Of a stretch of 64,000 nt of DNA, positions 28,025-37,889 are shown piece by piece. Location: NCBI RefSeq assembly GCF_000160755.1, contig NZ_GG668583.1, positions 135,892 through 199,891 on the forward strand, read 5' to 3'. The first letter of the stretch is position 1; every line of letters begins with the position of its first letter. The stretch comes from Proteus mirabilis ATCC 29906 (GTDB taxonomy: Bacteria; Pseudomonadota; Gammaproteobacteria; Enterobacterales; Enterobacteriaceae). The notes beneath the pieces were generated by a model. It saw nothing but the letters and a program-made list of their open reading frames with translations, had not been told where the DNA came from and searched no databases. The translations under genes were made by a program, and so were the position numbers.

Positions 28025-29398
28025 ATGTCAGAACAAACAATTATTTGGGATCTTGACCTGATCCATAAGTATAACTATTCAGGTCCGCGCTACACATCAT
28101 ACCCAACGGCATTGGAATTTAATCAGCAATATAGTGATGCGGATTTCGAACAAGCAACAAAGCGTTATCCCGAACGACCTCTGTCACTGTATATTCACAT
28201 TCCTTTCTGCCATAAGTTATGTTATTTCTGCGGTTGTAATAAAATTATCACGCGCCATAAACATAAAGCTGATGAATATCTTGATGTTTTAGAAAAAGAA
28301 ATTATTAATCGCGCTCGCTATTTTAAAAATAGAAAAGTGACCCAAATGCATTGGGGGGGCGGTACTCCCACTTTTCTTGATAAACAGCAAATTAGTCGCT
28401 TAGTCGCCTTATTAAGACAACATTTTCATTTTGTGGAAAATGCTGAGCTCTCTATTGAAATTGATCCCCGTGAGATTGAGTTAGATGTTATTGATCATTT
28501 ACACAATGAGGGATTTAACCGCCTAAGTATGGGGGTGCAAGATTTTAATAAAGAGGTGCAACAAAAAGTTAATCGTGAACAAGATGAAGCATTTATCTTT
28601 TCATTAGTAGCAAGAGCGCGTGAAGTGGGCTTTCATTCTACCAGTATTGATTTGATCTATGGGCTACCTAAACAGACTAAAGAAAGTTTTGCTTTTACGT
28701 TAAAAAAAGTGATTGAATTGTCCCCTGATCGCTTAAGTGTGTTCAATTATGCACATTTACCTAATTTATTTGCCGCACAACGTAAAATTAAAGATGAAGA
28801 TTTACCACTTGCAGAAGAAAAGTTAGAGATCTTGCAAGAGACTATCACCACACTCACCACAAATGGTTATCAGTTTATTGGTATGGATCACTTTGCTAAG
28901 CCTGATGATGAATTAGCGGTTGCACAGCGCCAAGGTATTCTACATCGTAATTTCCAAGGATATACCACTCATGAAGAGTGTGACTTATTGGGAATGGGCG
29001 TTTCAGCTATCAGTATGCTGGGTGATCACTATGCGCAGAACGAAAAAGTGCTAAAAGAGTATTATGCTCGCGTAAATAGCGAAGGGCATGCGTTGTGGCG
29101 TGGACTCTCTCTAACTCATGATGATTGTATTCGTCGCGATGTTATTAAGACCTTGATTTGTAATTTCCATCTTAACTTTACTGAGATTGAAAATCTATAT
29201 CAGCTTGATTTCCAAGATTATTTTAAAGAAGACTTAGCATTGCTTGCACCAATGGCAGAAGATGGATTGGTGGAGATCAGCGCAGAAAAAATTCAGGTCA
29301 CTCCAAGAGGACGTTTATTGATCCGTAATATTTGTATGTGTTTTGATACTTATTTACGTAATCAAATGCGCCAACGCCAATTCTCTCGAGTGATTTAG
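28025..29398 (+). CDS. hemN: HemN, oxygen-independent coproporphyrinogen III dehydrogenase
   Basis: A 457-residue radical SAM enzyme of anaerobic haem synthesis that decarboxylates coproporphyrinogen III to protoporphyrinogen IX. The SAM/[4Fe-4S] motif CHKLCYFCGC is at about residues 62-71, preceded by YTSYPTALEF and followed by MHWGGGTPTFL. The start at 28025 follows a GGAAGG site and gives the family start MSEQTIIWD. The gene converges on glnG, as in E. coli gene order. Confidence 0.96.
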   Translation: MSEQTIIWDLDLIHKYNYSGPRYTSYPTALEFNQQYSDADFEQATKRYPERPLSLYIHIPFCHKLCYFCGCNKIITRHKHKADEYLDVLEKEIINRARYFKNRKVTQMHWGGGTPTFLDKQQISRLVALLRQHFHFVENAELSIEIDPREIELDVIDHLHNEGFNRLSMGVQDFNKEVQQKVNREQDEAFIFSLVARAREVGFHSTSIDLIYGLPKQTKESFAFTLKKVIELSPDRLSVFNYAHLPNLFAAQRKIKDEDLPLAEEKLEILQETITTLTTNGYQFIGMDHFAKPDDELAVAQRQGILHRNFQGYTTHEECDLLGMGVSAISMLGDHYAQNEKVLKEYYARVNSEGHALWRGLSLTHDDCIRRDVIKTLICNFHLNFTEIENLYQLDFQDYFKEDLALLAPMAEDGLVEISAEKIQVTPRGRLLIRNICMCFDTYLRNQMRQRQFSRVI

Positions 29399-29404
29399 TG
29401 GGCA

Positions 29405-29437
29405 AAAATAAAAGGGAGGGGAGTGACTTAAAACTCC
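29405..29437 (-). terminator. Probable terminator of glnALG
   Basis: A short hairpin (AGGGGAGT / ACTCCTCT, one G-U pair) overlaps the last codons of glnG and is followed on the - strand by CCCTTTTATTTTTG. Confidence 0.5.
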
Positions 29438-30849
29438 TCTATACCTAACTCTTTTAATTTACGTGTCAGCGTATTTCTTCCCCATCCTAATAAACGAGCA
29501 GCATCTTGTTTATGGCCTTTTGTATAGGAAAGCGCACTGAGTAGTAAGGTGCGCTCAAATTGCGGTAGAGCGTCATTAAGAATATTTTCTTTGCCTTCAC
29601 TGAATACCTCATCCGCCCATAATGAAAGATGTTGTGACCAATGTTGAGAGGAGACTCGAGGTATCGATTTGCTCTTCTCATCTGATTGGCGGATCTCTTG
29701 AGGTAAATCTTGCGGCATAATCTCTTGGCTAGCGGTCATAACCGTTAACCAACGACATACGTTTTCTAATTGTCTGACGTTACCTGACCAGTGGTATTCC
29801 ATCATGCAATGTAAACTTTGCTGGTGGAGCACTTTGGTTTCAACACCAAGCTCTCGAGCGGTTTTTTGGAGAAAATAACGCGCTAAGCTTGGAATATCTT
29901 CTGTTCTATCACGCAGTGGGGGCAATTGAATACGTATTACATTGAGTCGATGGTAGAGATCTTCACGAAAATCACCTTCCATTACGCGTTTTTCTAAGTC
30001 TTGATGAGTCGCGGCAATAATACGCACATCGACTTTCACAGGGGCATAACCGCCAACACGATAAAATTGTCCTTCAGCCAAGACGCGTAATAAGCGGGTT
30101 TGAATATCCAGTGGCATATCGCCAATTTCATCAAGAAAGAGGGAACCGCCATTTGCTTGTTCAAAACGGCCTTGGCGTACTTGAGATGCACCAGTAAATG
30201 CCCCTTTTTCATGACCAAAAAGTTCTGATTCAATTAAGTCTTTGGGAATAGCCGCCATATTGAGTGCAATAAAAGGGGCTTGTGCTCTCGGACTATGGCG
30301 ATGAAGAGCATGTGCAACTAATTCTTTACCAGTACCCGACTCGCCATTGATAAGCACACTAATTGATGAGCGAGAAAGGCGACCAATAATGCGATAAACC
30401 TCTTGCATCGCAGGGGCTTCGCCAATCATGTCAGAGACAGATTGAAGGTTAGTTTCTGTTGTATTAGGTTGTTTTTGCTCTCGATAGTGCGTAATAGCAC
30501 GATGAATGAGTGCAAGTGTATCATCAATATCAAAAGGCTTGGGGAGATAATCAAATGCCCCTTGCTGATAAGCATTTACCGCGGCATCAAGATCAGAATG
30601 CGCTGTCATGATAATAACCGGCAACGTAGGGTGTTGCTCTTTAACGCTTTTTAATAGAGATAAACCATCAATATCAGGCATACGAATATCTGATAATAAT
30701 ACATCGGGAAGTTCACTATTGAGTGCACTGAGGACGTCATTAGCGTGTTCGAAGGTTTTACATGTAAGGCCTTCTCGTGTAATGGCTCGCTCAAGCACCC
30801 AGCGAATAGAGCTATCATCATCGACAACCCATATATTTCCTTTTTGCAT
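29428..30849 (-). CDS. glnG: NtrC (GlnG), nitrogen response regulator
   Basis: A 473-residue sigma-54 activator. Receiver domain with phosphoacceptor Asp in VLLSDIRMPDIDG; central AAA+ domain with Walker A GESGTGKE, the sigma-54-contacting GAFTGA loop and Walker B GGSLFLDEIGD; C-terminal Fis-type HTH (KQDAARLLGWGRNTLTRKLKELG). It activates glnA and other nitrogen genes when phosphorylated by NtrB. It lies 10 bases after glnL. Confidence 0.97.
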   Translation of the reverse strand: MQKGNIWVVDDDSSIRWVLERAITREGLTCKTFEHANDVLSALNSELPDVLLSDIRMPDIDGLSLLKSVKEQHPTLPVIIMTAHSDLDAAVNAYQQGAFDYLPKPFDIDDTLALIHRAITHYREQKQPNTTETNLQSVSDMIGEAPAMQEVYRIIGRLSRSSISVLINGESGTGKELVAHALHRHSPRAQAPFIALNMAAIPKDLIESELFGHEKGAFTGASQVRQGRFEQANGGSLFLDEIGDMPLDIQTRLLRVLAEGQFYRVGGYAPVKVDVRIIAATHQDLEKRVMEGDFREDLYHRLNVIRIQLPPLRDRTEDIPSLARYFLQKTARELGVETKVLHQQSLHCMMEYHWSGNVRQLENVCRWLTVMTASQEIMPQDLPQEIRQSDEKSKSIPRVSSQHWSQHLSLWADEVFSEGKENILNDALPQFERTLLLSALSYTKGHKQDAARLLGWGRNTLTRKLKELGIEEF

Positions 30850-30859
30850 TGGTTATCTC

Positions 30860-31906
30860 CTATTTTATTGGCAAGTAAATAGAAAACTCGGTATTTCCCG
30901 GCCAACTGGTAAACTCAATTTTACCGGCGTGTTGGTCGACTAAGCTACGTGCAATGGATAAACCAAGGCCATTTCCGCCTTCTCTGCCACTGACCATCGG
31001 GTAAAAAAGCGTGTCTTGTAGATGAGGAGGAATACCCACGCCAGTATCAATCACATCAATGCGAGCCACTAGTCGATGACGTTCACCCTGCAGTGTGACT
31101 TGGAACGCTGTTCGGGTTCGCAAAATAATAGTTCCCCCAGTTTTCTCCACTGCCTGTAATGCATTGCGGGTGATATTTAACAATACCTGCTCAATCTGAT
31201 CCGGATAGTGTGAAAGCTCAGGTAGACTAGGATCATAATCTTTGAGTAAGGTGACATTTTCAGGGCATTCTAATGTGATAAGTTGTGCAACACGCTCTAC
31301 AACATGATGAATACTCTGAAAGGTTTTGGTGCCGGGATGTTGTGGACCGAGTAACCTATCCACAAGCGCTCTTAGGCGATCGGCTTGTTCAATAATGACT
31401 TGGGTATACTCAGTCAGCGCAGGATCAGGTAATGATTTTGCTAATAATTGAGCCGCCCCTCGTAATCCACCGAGTGGATTTTTAATTTCATGTGCCAGCC
31501 CCCTAACCAATTCCCTAGCTGCCATTTGTTGTGCTTGTTGTATCTGCTCTTGGCTTAACCGGCGTTGACTATCCATAGGCGCCAGCTCCAACAAAATGTG
31601 TTGCTCGGAAATAGGCTGGGCACTGAGCGACATAGTGTGTGATTGGTTATTAATAACCAAAATCACTTCGTTATCAGTGAAGCTTTGCCCATTTGCTAAT
31701 GTTTCACGCATTAACTGTTCATCAAAAGAGGAATAACTAAACAGTGCGCTAAAAGGGGTTTCAAATAATTTGCGACGACTTTGAGCCAGTAATTGCAATG
31801 CAGCATGGTTTGCATAGCAAATAATAAACTCTTGGTTGATAACCAATACTGAGTGGATTAATGAATCCAAAATAAGTGTGTTATCAGGTAAATCCGCCGT
31901 TTCCAT
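30860..31906 (-). CDS. glnL: NtrB (GlnL), nitrogen sensor kinase
   Basis: A cytosolic histidine kinase/phosphatase of 348 residues. An N-terminal PAS domain is followed by the H-box [22 protein letters not shown] box ([11 protein letters not shown]) and G boxes ([22 protein letters not shown]). The start at 31906 matches the length of the E. coli protein before its conserved LxSLI segment and has a GGGAG site; five upstream codons are less likely. PII protein controls its activity. An NtrC-type site overlaps its leader. Confidence 0.95.
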   Translation of the reverse strand: METADLPDNTLILDSLIHSVLVINQEFIICYANHAALQLLAQSRRKLFETPFSALFSYSSFDEQLMRETLANGQSFTDNEVILVINNQSHTMSLSAQPISEQHILLELAPMDSQRRLSQEQIQQAQQMAARELVRGLAHEIKNPLGGLRGAAQLLAKSLPDPALTEYTQVIIEQADRLRALVDRLLGPQHPGTKTFQSIHHVVERVAQLITLECPENVTLLKDYDPSLPELSHYPDQIEQVLLNITRNALQAVEKTGGTIILRTRTAFQVTLQGERHRLVARIDVIDTGVGIPPHLQDTLFYPMVSGREGGNGLGLSIARSLVDQHAGKIEFTSWPGNTEFSIYLPIK

Positions 31907-31921
31907 ATTGAATACTCCCAT

Positions 31922-31938
31922 TGCACCATTTTAGTGCA
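31922..31938 (-). promoter_or_regulatory. NtrC-type binding site at the glnL leader
   Basis: TGCACCATTTTAGTGCA matches the NtrC consensus TGCACC-N4-TGGTGCA with one mismatch. In E. coli an equivalent site lets NtrC repress the glnL promoter. Confidence 0.7.
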
Positions 31939-31995
31939 TCTTACCTTTTTTTTCATAAATGAACAGATGCGTAATTTATTAACAGATGCCTCATT

Positions 31996-32025
31996 AGAGA
32001 GAAAAGAGCCCATCCGAAGATGGGC
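31996..32025 (-). terminator. Terminator between glnA and glnL
   Basis: A 7-bp GC-rich stem (GCCCATC / GATGGGC) closed on the - strand by a C(UUCG)G tetraloop and followed by TCTTTTC. It should reduce read-through from glnA into glnLG. Confidence 0.8.
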
Positions 32026-32085
32026 AAAATAGCTTCACGGCAACAAAAAAATCATAAGCAAAGTAAGTACGTTAACTATTGTGCG

Positions 32086-33495
32086 TTACGCACTGTAATA
32101 CATTTCAAATTCAAGTGGATGTGGTGCCATACGAACACGCTGCACATCAGTACGTAATAGCTCAAGATAAGCGTCTAAAGCATCATCAGTGAATACACCG
32201 CCACGGGTTAAGAATTCACGGTCATTATCAAGGGCATTGAGCGCCTCTTCTAATGAACCTGCCACTGTTGGGATCTCTTTAGCTTCTTCTGGGGGTAAGT
32301 CATAGAGGTTTTTATCCATGGCATCACCTGGGTGAATTTTATTGATAATACCATCAAGACCTGCCATTAATTGAGCTGCAAATGCAAGGTAAGGGTTAGC
32401 TAAAGGATCTGGGAAACGCACTTCGATACGGCGTGCTTTCATGCTAGCGACTACCGGAATACGAATGGATGCTGAGCGGTTACGGGCAGAATAAGCCAGC
32501 ATAACAGGGGCTTCAAATCCCGGCACTAAGCGTTTATATGAGTTAGTGGTTGGGTTAGTAAATGCGTTTAATGCACGAGCATGTTTGATAATACCACCGA
32601 TGTAATACAGCGCCATTTCAGATAATCCGCCATATTTATCACCAGCAAATAAATTGACACCATTTTTAGACAGTGACATGTGGCAGTGCATACCTGAGCC
32701 ATTATCACCCACTAAAGGTTTTGGCATAAAGGTCGCGGTTTTACCAAATACGTTAGCGACGTTTTGTACTACGTATTTATAAATTTGAGTTTCATCTGCT
32801 TTTTTGGTCATGGTATTAAAGCGGGTTGCCACTTCATTTTGACCTGCAGTTGCGACTTCGTGGTGGTGTGCTTCAACCACTAAGCCCATCTCTTCCATGA
32901 TATTACACATGGTCGAGCGAATATCTTGTGAGGAATCAACCGGAGGTAGAGGGAAGTAACCTCCTTTTACCATTGGGCGATGACCTTTGTTACCTTCTTC
33001 ATATTGTGTATTGGTATTCCATGCTGCTTCAATATCATTGATGGCATAAGAAGCACCAGAGATATCATTTTTAAAACGAATATCATCAAAAAGGAAGAAT
33101 TCAGGTTCAGGGCCAAATAGGACGGTGTCAGCGATACCACTTGATTTTAAGTAGTCTTCTGCACGTTTTGAGATAGAGCGCGGGTCACGATCGTAACCTT
33201 GCATAGTGCCTGGCTCTAAAACATCACAACGAATAATTAATGTTGGATCTTGGAAAAATGGGTCAAGCATCGCTGTTGTAGCATCAGGCATTAGCACCAT
33301 ATCTGATTCATTAATGCCTTTCCAACCACCAATAGAGGAGCCGTCGAACATTTTTCCTTCTTCAAAGAAATCATCGTTAACTTGATGCGCCGGAATAGTA
33401 ATATGTTGTTCTTTACCGCGGGTATCAGTGAAACGTAAGTCAATATATCTAACTTTATGTTCTTCAATCATGGATAACACATGTTCAAGGGACAT
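32086..33495 (-). CDS. glnA: GlnA, glutamine synthetase
   Basis: A type I glutamine synthetase of 469 residues, making glutamine from glutamate, ammonia and ATP as a dodecamer. Visible motifs: [17 protein letters not shown], the metal-binding [10 protein letters not shown] region, [10 protein letters not shown], and the adenylylation-loop sequence [14 protein letters not shown] with its Tyr. The start at 33495 follows an AGGAG site and yields MSLEHVLSM; 24 further in-frame codons upstream are not part of the protein. Expression should depend on sigma-54 and NtrC from the divergent region with typA. Confidence 0.97.
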   Translation of the reverse strand: MSLEHVLSMIEEHKVRYIDLRFTDTRGKEQHITIPAHQVNDDFFEEGKMFDGSSIGGWKGINESDMVLMPDATTAMLDPFFQDPTLIIRCDVLEPGTMQGYDRDPRSISKRAEDYLKSSGIADTVLFGPEPEFFLFDDIRFKNDISGASYAINDIEAAWNTNTQYEEGNKGHRPMVKGGYFPLPPVDSSQDIRSTMCNIMEEMGLVVEAHHHEVATAGQNEVATRFNTMTKKADETQIYKYVVQNVANVFGKTATFMPKPLVGDNGSGMHCHMSLSKNGVNLFAGDKYGGLSEMALYYIGGIIKHARALNAFTNPTTNSYKRLVPGFEAPVMLAYSARNRSASIRIPVVASMKARRIEVRFPDPLANPYLAFAAQLMAGLDGIINKIHPGDAMDKNLYDLPPEEAKEIPTVAGSLEEALNALDNDREFLTRGGVFTDDALDAYLELLRTDVQRVRMAPHPLEFEMYYSA

Positions 33496-33578
33496 AGTAA
33501 CTCTCCTGGCGAATGGTTTTATTAAGTGCAGTGGCCTTACACATTTTTCGGTGAATTTTTTGCTCACCTAAACTCTAT

Positions 33579-33595
33579 TGCGAAAAGCATGCCAA
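33579..33595 (-). promoter_or_regulatory. Sigma-54 promoter of glnA
   Basis: Read on the - strand the sequence is TTGGCATGCTTTTCGCA, matching the -24/-12 promoter TGGCAC-N5-TTGCA and closely resembling E. coli glnAp2. Confidence 0.82.
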
Positions 33596-33666
33596 CTTAT
33601 CTAAAAAGGGATATATACTGTATTGATGAAGTTTAGTGTAGAATATCCCCCGTGATTTTTTAATTA

Positions 33667-33685
33667 TTGCACAAATTTGGTGCAA
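33667..33685 (-). promoter_or_regulatory. NtrC enhancer site, promoter-proximal
   Basis: The inverted repeat TGCACAAATTTGGTGCA matches the NtrC consensus. Its centre is about 108 bases upstream of the expected sigma-54 start site. Confidence 0.85.
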
Positions 33686-33701
33686 ATTAAGTCTGAATAG
33701 T

Positions 33702-33718
33702 TGCACAATTTTGGTGCA
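33702..33718 (-). promoter_or_regulatory. NtrC enhancer site, promoter-distal
   Basis: TGCACAATTTTGGTGCA is a second NtrC site 34 bases from the first, about 142 bases upstream of the expected start. This is the same arrangement as the -108/-140 sites of E. coli glnA. Confidence 0.85.
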
Positions 33719-33872
33719 ATCGGTTCAAGACGACTTATTTCTGAGGCGTGAAAAGGATCACAATTCAATTAATTGCATATTGTTAAGCAATCATTATTGT
33801 GATCTTGTTTAGTCTCTCGTCTAAAGCGTGTACAATAACACGCTTATTTCTACAATGCCTGAGGCAAATTTT

Positions 33873-35690
33873 GTGATCGAAAACTTGCGTAATATCGCCA
33901 TCATCGCCCACGTTGACCATGGTAAAACTACTATTGTCGATAAATTACTACAGCAATCTGGCACGTTCGGTGAACGTGAAACCGTTGCTGAGCGCGTGAT
34001 GGACTCTAATGATCTCGAAAGAGAGCGCGGAATTACTATTCTTGCGAAAAATACAGCGATTAAATGGAATGACTATCGTATTAATATCGTAGATACCCCA
34101 GGACACGCCGACTTTGGTGGTGAGGTAGAACGCGTTATGTCTATGGTAGACAGCGTTCTATTGCTGGTTGACGCGATGGATGGCCCAATGCCACAAACTC
34201 GCTTTGTGACACAAAAAGCGTTTGCTAACAACTTAAAACCTATCGTTGTTATCAACAAAGTTGACCGTCCAGGTGCACGCCCTGACTGGGTTGTTGATCA
34301 GGTCTTTGATCTGTTTGTTAACTTAGGTGCGACTGACGAACAACTGGATTTCCCAATTATCTATGCATCAGCATTAAATGGTATTGCGGGAACAGATTAT
34401 AATGACATGGCTGATGATATGACTCCATTATATGAAGCTATCGTCAAATATGTAGAGCCGCCAAAAGTCGATCTGGAGGGGACCTTCCAGATGCAGATTT
34501 CTCAGTTAGATTATAATAACTATCTGGGTGTTATCGGTATTGGCCGTATTAAGCGCGGTAAAGTAAAACCTAATCAACAAGTGACTATCATCGATAGCGA
34601 AGGTAATACCCGCAACGGTAAAGTAGGTAAAGTATTAGGTCATTTAGGCTTAGAGCGTATCGATGTTGACGTTGCAGAAGCTGGCGACATCATTGCGATT
34701 ACAGGTTTAGGTGAATTAAATATTTCTGATACGATTTGCGAAGTAGGTGCTGTGGAAGCATTACCTGCATTAGCCGTTGATGAGCCTACTGTTAGCATGT
34801 ATTTCTGTGTTAATACATCACCATTCTGTGGTCGTGAAGGTAAGTTTGTTACTTCTCGTCAGATTTTAGATCGTCTGAAAAAAGAGTTAGTTCATAACGT
34901 AGCACTGCGTGTTGAAGAGACTGAAGATCCAGATGCATTCCGTGTATCAGGTCGTGGTGAATTACACCTATCAGTACTGATTGAAAATATGCGCCGTGAA
35001 GGTTACGAATTAGCCGTATCTCGTCCGAAAGTTATCTTCCGCGAGATTGATGGTCGTAAACAAGAGCCTTTCGAACAAGTCACTATCGATATTGAAGAAC
35101 AGCACCAAGGTGATGTGATGCAAGCGATGGGTGAGCGTAAAGGTGAAATGCGCGACATGCAACCAGATGGTAAAGGACGTGTACGTTTAGACTACATTAT
35201 CCCTAGCCGTGGTTTAATTGGCTTCCGTACTGAGTTTATGACGATGACATCAGGTACTGGTTTACTGTACGCAACATTCAGTCATTATGACGATGTGCGC
35301 CCAGGTGAAATCGGTCGTCGTAATAATGGTGTGATGATCTCTAATGGTCAGGGTAAAGCCGTTGCTTACGCGCTATATAGCTTACAAGATCGTGGTAAGT
35401 TATTTGTTACTCATGGTGCAGAAGTTTATGAAGGCCAAGTTATTGGTATTCATACTCGCTCTAATGACTTAACAGTAAACTGCTTAACAGGTAAAAAACT
35501 GACAAATATGCGTGCTTCTGGTACGGATGAAGCGACAACGCTGACGCCACATATCAAGCAAACATTAGAACAAGCATTAGAGTTTATTGATGATGATGAA
35601 TTAGTGGAAGTGACTCCACAATCTATTCGTTTACGTAAACGTCATCTCTCAGAAAACGATCGTCGTCGTGCTTATCGTAGCAAAGACTAA
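33873..35690 (+). CDS. typA: TypA/BipA, ribosome-associated GTPase
   Basis: A translational GTPase of 605 residues from the GTG at 33873. G1 is [10 protein letters not shown]2 includes RGITI, G3 is [12 protein letters not shown], and G4 is NKVDRP. Domains resembling EF-G domains II, III and V and the specific C-terminal domain ([13 protein letters not shown]) follow. The GTG gives the family start (V/M)IENLRNIAI with a GAGG site 8 bases upstream; an in-frame extension upstream has no support. It helps 50S assembly and stress growth and is divergent from glnA, as in E. coli. Confidence 0.96.
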   Translation: MIENLRNIAIIAHVDHGKTTIVDKLLQQSGTFGERETVAERVMDSNDLERERGITILAKNTAIKWNDYRINIVDTPGHADFGGEVERVMSMVDSVLLLVDAMDGPMPQTRFVTQKAFANNLKPIVVINKVDRPGARPDWVVDQVFDLFVNLGATDEQLDFPIIYASALNGIAGTDYNDMADDMTPLYEAIVKYVEPPKVDLEGTFQMQISQLDYNNYLGVIGIGRIKRGKVKPNQQVTIIDSEGNTRNGKVGKVLGHLGLERIDVDVAEAGDIIAITGLGELNISDTICEVGAVEALPALAVDEPTVSMYFCVNTSPFCGREGKFVTSRQILDRLKKELVHNVALRVEETEDPDAFRVSGRGELHLSVLIENMRREGYELAVSRPKVIFREIDGRKQEPFEQVTIDIEEQHQGDVMQAMGERKGEMRDMQPDGKGRVRLDYIIPSRGLIGFRTEFMTMTSGTGLLYATFSHYDDVRPGEIGRRNNGVMISNGQGKAVAYALYSLQDRGKLFVTHGAEVYEGQVIGIHTRSNDLTVNCLTGKKLTNMRASGTDEATTLTPHIKQTLEQALEFIDDDELVEVTPQSIRLRKRHLSENDRRRAYRSKD

Positions 35691-35716
35691 TTTGTTATTC
35701 TGATAATATAATTCTT

Positions 35717-35741
35717 AGGGCGCGTTAAGCGCCCTGAGTTT
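35717..35741 (+). terminator. Terminator after typA
   Basis: A 7-bp GC-rich stem (AGGGCGC / GCGCCCT) with loop GTTAA followed by GAGTTTATA, 26 bases after the typA stop. Confidence 0.7.
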
Positions 35742-35744
35742 ATA

Positions 35745-35990
35745 AAACCCCGTCACTTCAGTGAAGTGATCCTAGCTCTACCCTTGCGGTATCGAAAGAT
35801 TACAGTGCGTACCTGATAAGAGCACCAATCAACGGACTAGAGATTTTTCGATTGCACCATCGAAAGAAGCCCAACCTAACCAGAAGTACCCAACTTAGCT
35901 AGTTGCACGAGCTAAGGCACAATAACCGAATCATAGAGAAAAGCAAAGACAGGAAGATGCTGTCGCTTCGCTCTGTTTTGATTAGTACCA
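35745..35990 (-). mobile_element. Probable IS200/IS605-type right-end remnant (omega-RNA-like)
   Basis: A run of hairpins without coding potential: TCACTTC-AGT-GAAGTGA (35753-35769) next to CCCCG, and TTTCGAT-N6-ATCGAAA (35846-35865), with conserved-looking GC-richer sequence between. Read on the - strand, the arrangement ending in an ACTTCACTGAAGT hairpin and CGGGG resembles the 3' ends of TnpB-carrying IS200/IS605 elements, which produce guide RNA. No tnpA or tnpB frame remains. Identification is by pattern and needs a database search. Confidence 0.45.
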
Positions 35991-36020
35991 CATTGAGGCA
36001 TTAGGTTTTTATGCTAAATG

Positions 36021-36155
36021 CTATAAGTCTTTCATATGACGTTTTATCGCCTCTTCACTTTCAGTAAGCCAGGCATCTCGTTGTTCTTGGTCTTCTTGCT
36101 CCTTTTTCCATAGTTCTATTTGCGCCGGACTAAACCGATTTTTCCTTTTGACCAT
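36021..36155 (-). CDS. Small charged ORF, 44 residues
   Basis: An ATG-started frame preceded by an AAGG-like site encodes a 44-residue, highly charged and probably helical peptide (starting MVKRKNRFSPAQIELW and ending IKRHMKDL). It may be a real small gene or the tail of a lost gene. I do not recognise it. The rest of 36156-36470 shows no gene. Confidence 0.35.
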   Translation of the reverse strand: MVKRKNRFSPAQIELWKKEQEDQEQRDAWLTESEEAIKRHMKDL

Positions 36156-36480
36156 TTGGTTGAGCCTTTTTCATTTGCGCATCTCAGTCTCGGGTTTTAC
36201 TTTTTTCGCTTTCATCCGATATCTCATAAATCATTGACTACTTTTAAAAACGTTAATCGCATTTTTAAGTTTAAAAAAGAGATGCTCAGAACCACCCAAA
36301 AACCAACAGAAACTGTGCTAAACTGCCAATACAGATTTGGTATTATGAGATGCGTTTGTTGCTTAAAATTGTTTTGATGGGGAATTAGAGATAAATGGGC
36401 AGTTTTCACTAACTAACTAGGCCGTTTAACATAATGGGTCTTATCTGAAACTAAATTGCAATAACAAAAGATGAGTGATA

Positions 36481-37167
36481 ATGACAAAAAGATCAGATAT
36501 TGATGGAGGCAGACTTATCTATACCAAAGAAATTGGATGGATAGATAAAGGCCATGCAAAAGGTGAAGATGCATCCACTTTAATGAGTGTTCTAACTGCA
36601 GGAGACTATAGTACTAAAGAGCCATATTTTACCTTGAAGTACACTCAATACATGGGAAGAGGAAGAAGTTATGGGGTGTCAAAAATAACTCGATGGAAGG
36701 TTAGAAGAGGATTATCAGATAATGATAAAAAGAGAGTAGCTCTTACTATTATTATGTATACCACTCATAAATTTGAATCTCTTCAAGATTCTTTTCCTTT
36801 TAGTTGGTTTACGGATAGTGGTTATAGTGGAGAGGATTGCATATCAAACTTATTAGGATTTTACAGAGCAGTTAGTGACGTAGACCCAATGACATATTTA
36901 ACAGTATTAAGTAAAGAAGAGGCTTATCGTCGCTGGGATTATTACGGCTCTATTGGTAAATATAAAAATAAGCTTTTCAAACCGTTAATTTTTCCTGATC
37001 CAGCTATTTATCCAAATAATGCAAGACCTTACTTCGTTTCATTACCATGCTATTTGGATCGCGTAAAACCGATAGAAGATATTAGAAATAATAGTATTTT
37101 AATTCATGTAAAAGATACAACAGGAATAAACATTGGAGCTGAAAGTGAATGGATTAAAATTGAATAA
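36481..37167 (+). CDS. Unrecognised protein, possibly DUF4056-like
   Basis: A 228-residue protein. The GGRLIYTKEIGWIDKGHAKG start and the later SGYSGEDCISNLLGFYRA segment recall DUF4056-type proteins, which carry a conserved Asp/His region, but I am not certain. There is no signal peptide from the ATG at 36481; a GTG two codons upstream is possible. It overlaps the following small membrane protein gene by 23 bases, forming a two-gene unit in the typA-yihX accessory island. The low GC content and position suggest acquired DNA. Confidence 0.6.
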   Translation: MTKRSDIDGGRLIYTKEIGWIDKGHAKGEDASTLMSVLTAGDYSTKEPYFTLKYTQYMGRGRSYGVSKITRWKVRRGLSDNDKKRVALTIIMYTTHKFESLQDSFPFSWFTDSGYSGEDCISNLLGFYRAVSDVDPMTYLTVLSKEEAYRRWDYYGSIGKYKNKLFKPLIFPDPAIYPNNARPYFVSLPCYLDRVKPIEDIRNNSILIHVKDTTGINIGAESEWIKIE

Positions 37168-37561
37168 ATTTTTTATTTTTCCAATATTATTGATTTTATC
37201 TTTAATGACGACCATCATTTTACTGATGTTTCCTGGTGACAGAGAATATACCAAGTTAAATTTCGTTTATTATTACCTATACACTTTTGATGAGGTCAAA
37301 AAAATAGATTTTATATCAGATGAATATATCATTATCTATAGACCCATAGATGGAAATTCAAATGAGTCCAATGATGTTATTTTTTTTAATATAAAACCTG
37401 AAAAGAACATAGCTCTTATTGATAATCTATCTAAAAATGGATTCACCTCTACATATGATGATTTCTATAAAGAAGAGCGATGGGTTAAAGATAATATACA
37501 TATAAAAATATCTATTGATGAAAAATCAAGAACCACATCACTTTTTGTTGAGAAATCTTAA
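37145..37561 (+). CDS. Small membrane-anchored protein, unrecognised
   Basis: A 138-residue protein with one N-terminal membrane helix (about residues 8-29: FFIFPILLILSLMTTIILLMF) and a soluble, strand-rich remainder. I chose GTG at 37145 because a GGAG site lies 6 bases upstream; the frame also opens at a TTG 12 bases earlier. It overlaps the preceding gene and probably works with it, perhaps as a periplasmic partner. Confidence 0.55.
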   Translation: MNGLKLNKFFIFPILLILSLMTTIILLMFPGDREYTKLNFVYYYLYTFDEVKKIDFISDEYIIIYRPIDGNSNESNDVIFFNIKPEKNIALIDNLSKNGFTSTYDDFYKEERWVKDNIHIKISIDEKSRTTSLFVEKS

Positions 37562-37742
37562 ATGTTTTGACTAATACTATCACCTGACATTCCTGCACAA
37601 ATGTGATCCCAAGATATACTTTCATATCTAATAGTAATATCTTCATATGGTTGTGCATTAGCATGAATAAGTGAGTTCGGATAATGCGCTGATATACCTA
37701 TAATGCTAGCTTTTGTTATTTTTCATTCCTTGATTTCCATTT

Positions 37743-37847
37743 ACAACTCAAGTGTTGTTTCTTGTCTTATATACAACTTGAAAGTTGTTTTTATTGCTGT
37801 ATACAATTTATAAGTTGTTTTTTGTTTATATACAACTAAAATGTTGT
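37743..37847 (+). repeat. Four phased operator palindromes before the HipB-like gene
   Basis: Four copies of a 16-base palindrome of pattern ACAAC-N6-GTTGT begin at 37743, 37773, 37803 and 37832 (ACAACTCAAGTGTTGT, ACAACTTGAAAGTTGT, ACAATTTATAAGTTGT, ACAACTAAAATGTTGT). They are spaced 30, 30 and 29 bases, near three helical turns, so all face the same side of the DNA. The last abuts a TATAAT -10-like sequence (37849-37854). They are the likely binding sites of the repressor encoded downstream. The remaining sequence of 37562-37889 shows no gene. Confidence 0.8.
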
Positions 37848-37889
37848 ATATAATGCTAATGTAATCACTGAAATGGTTTAGAGTTAATT

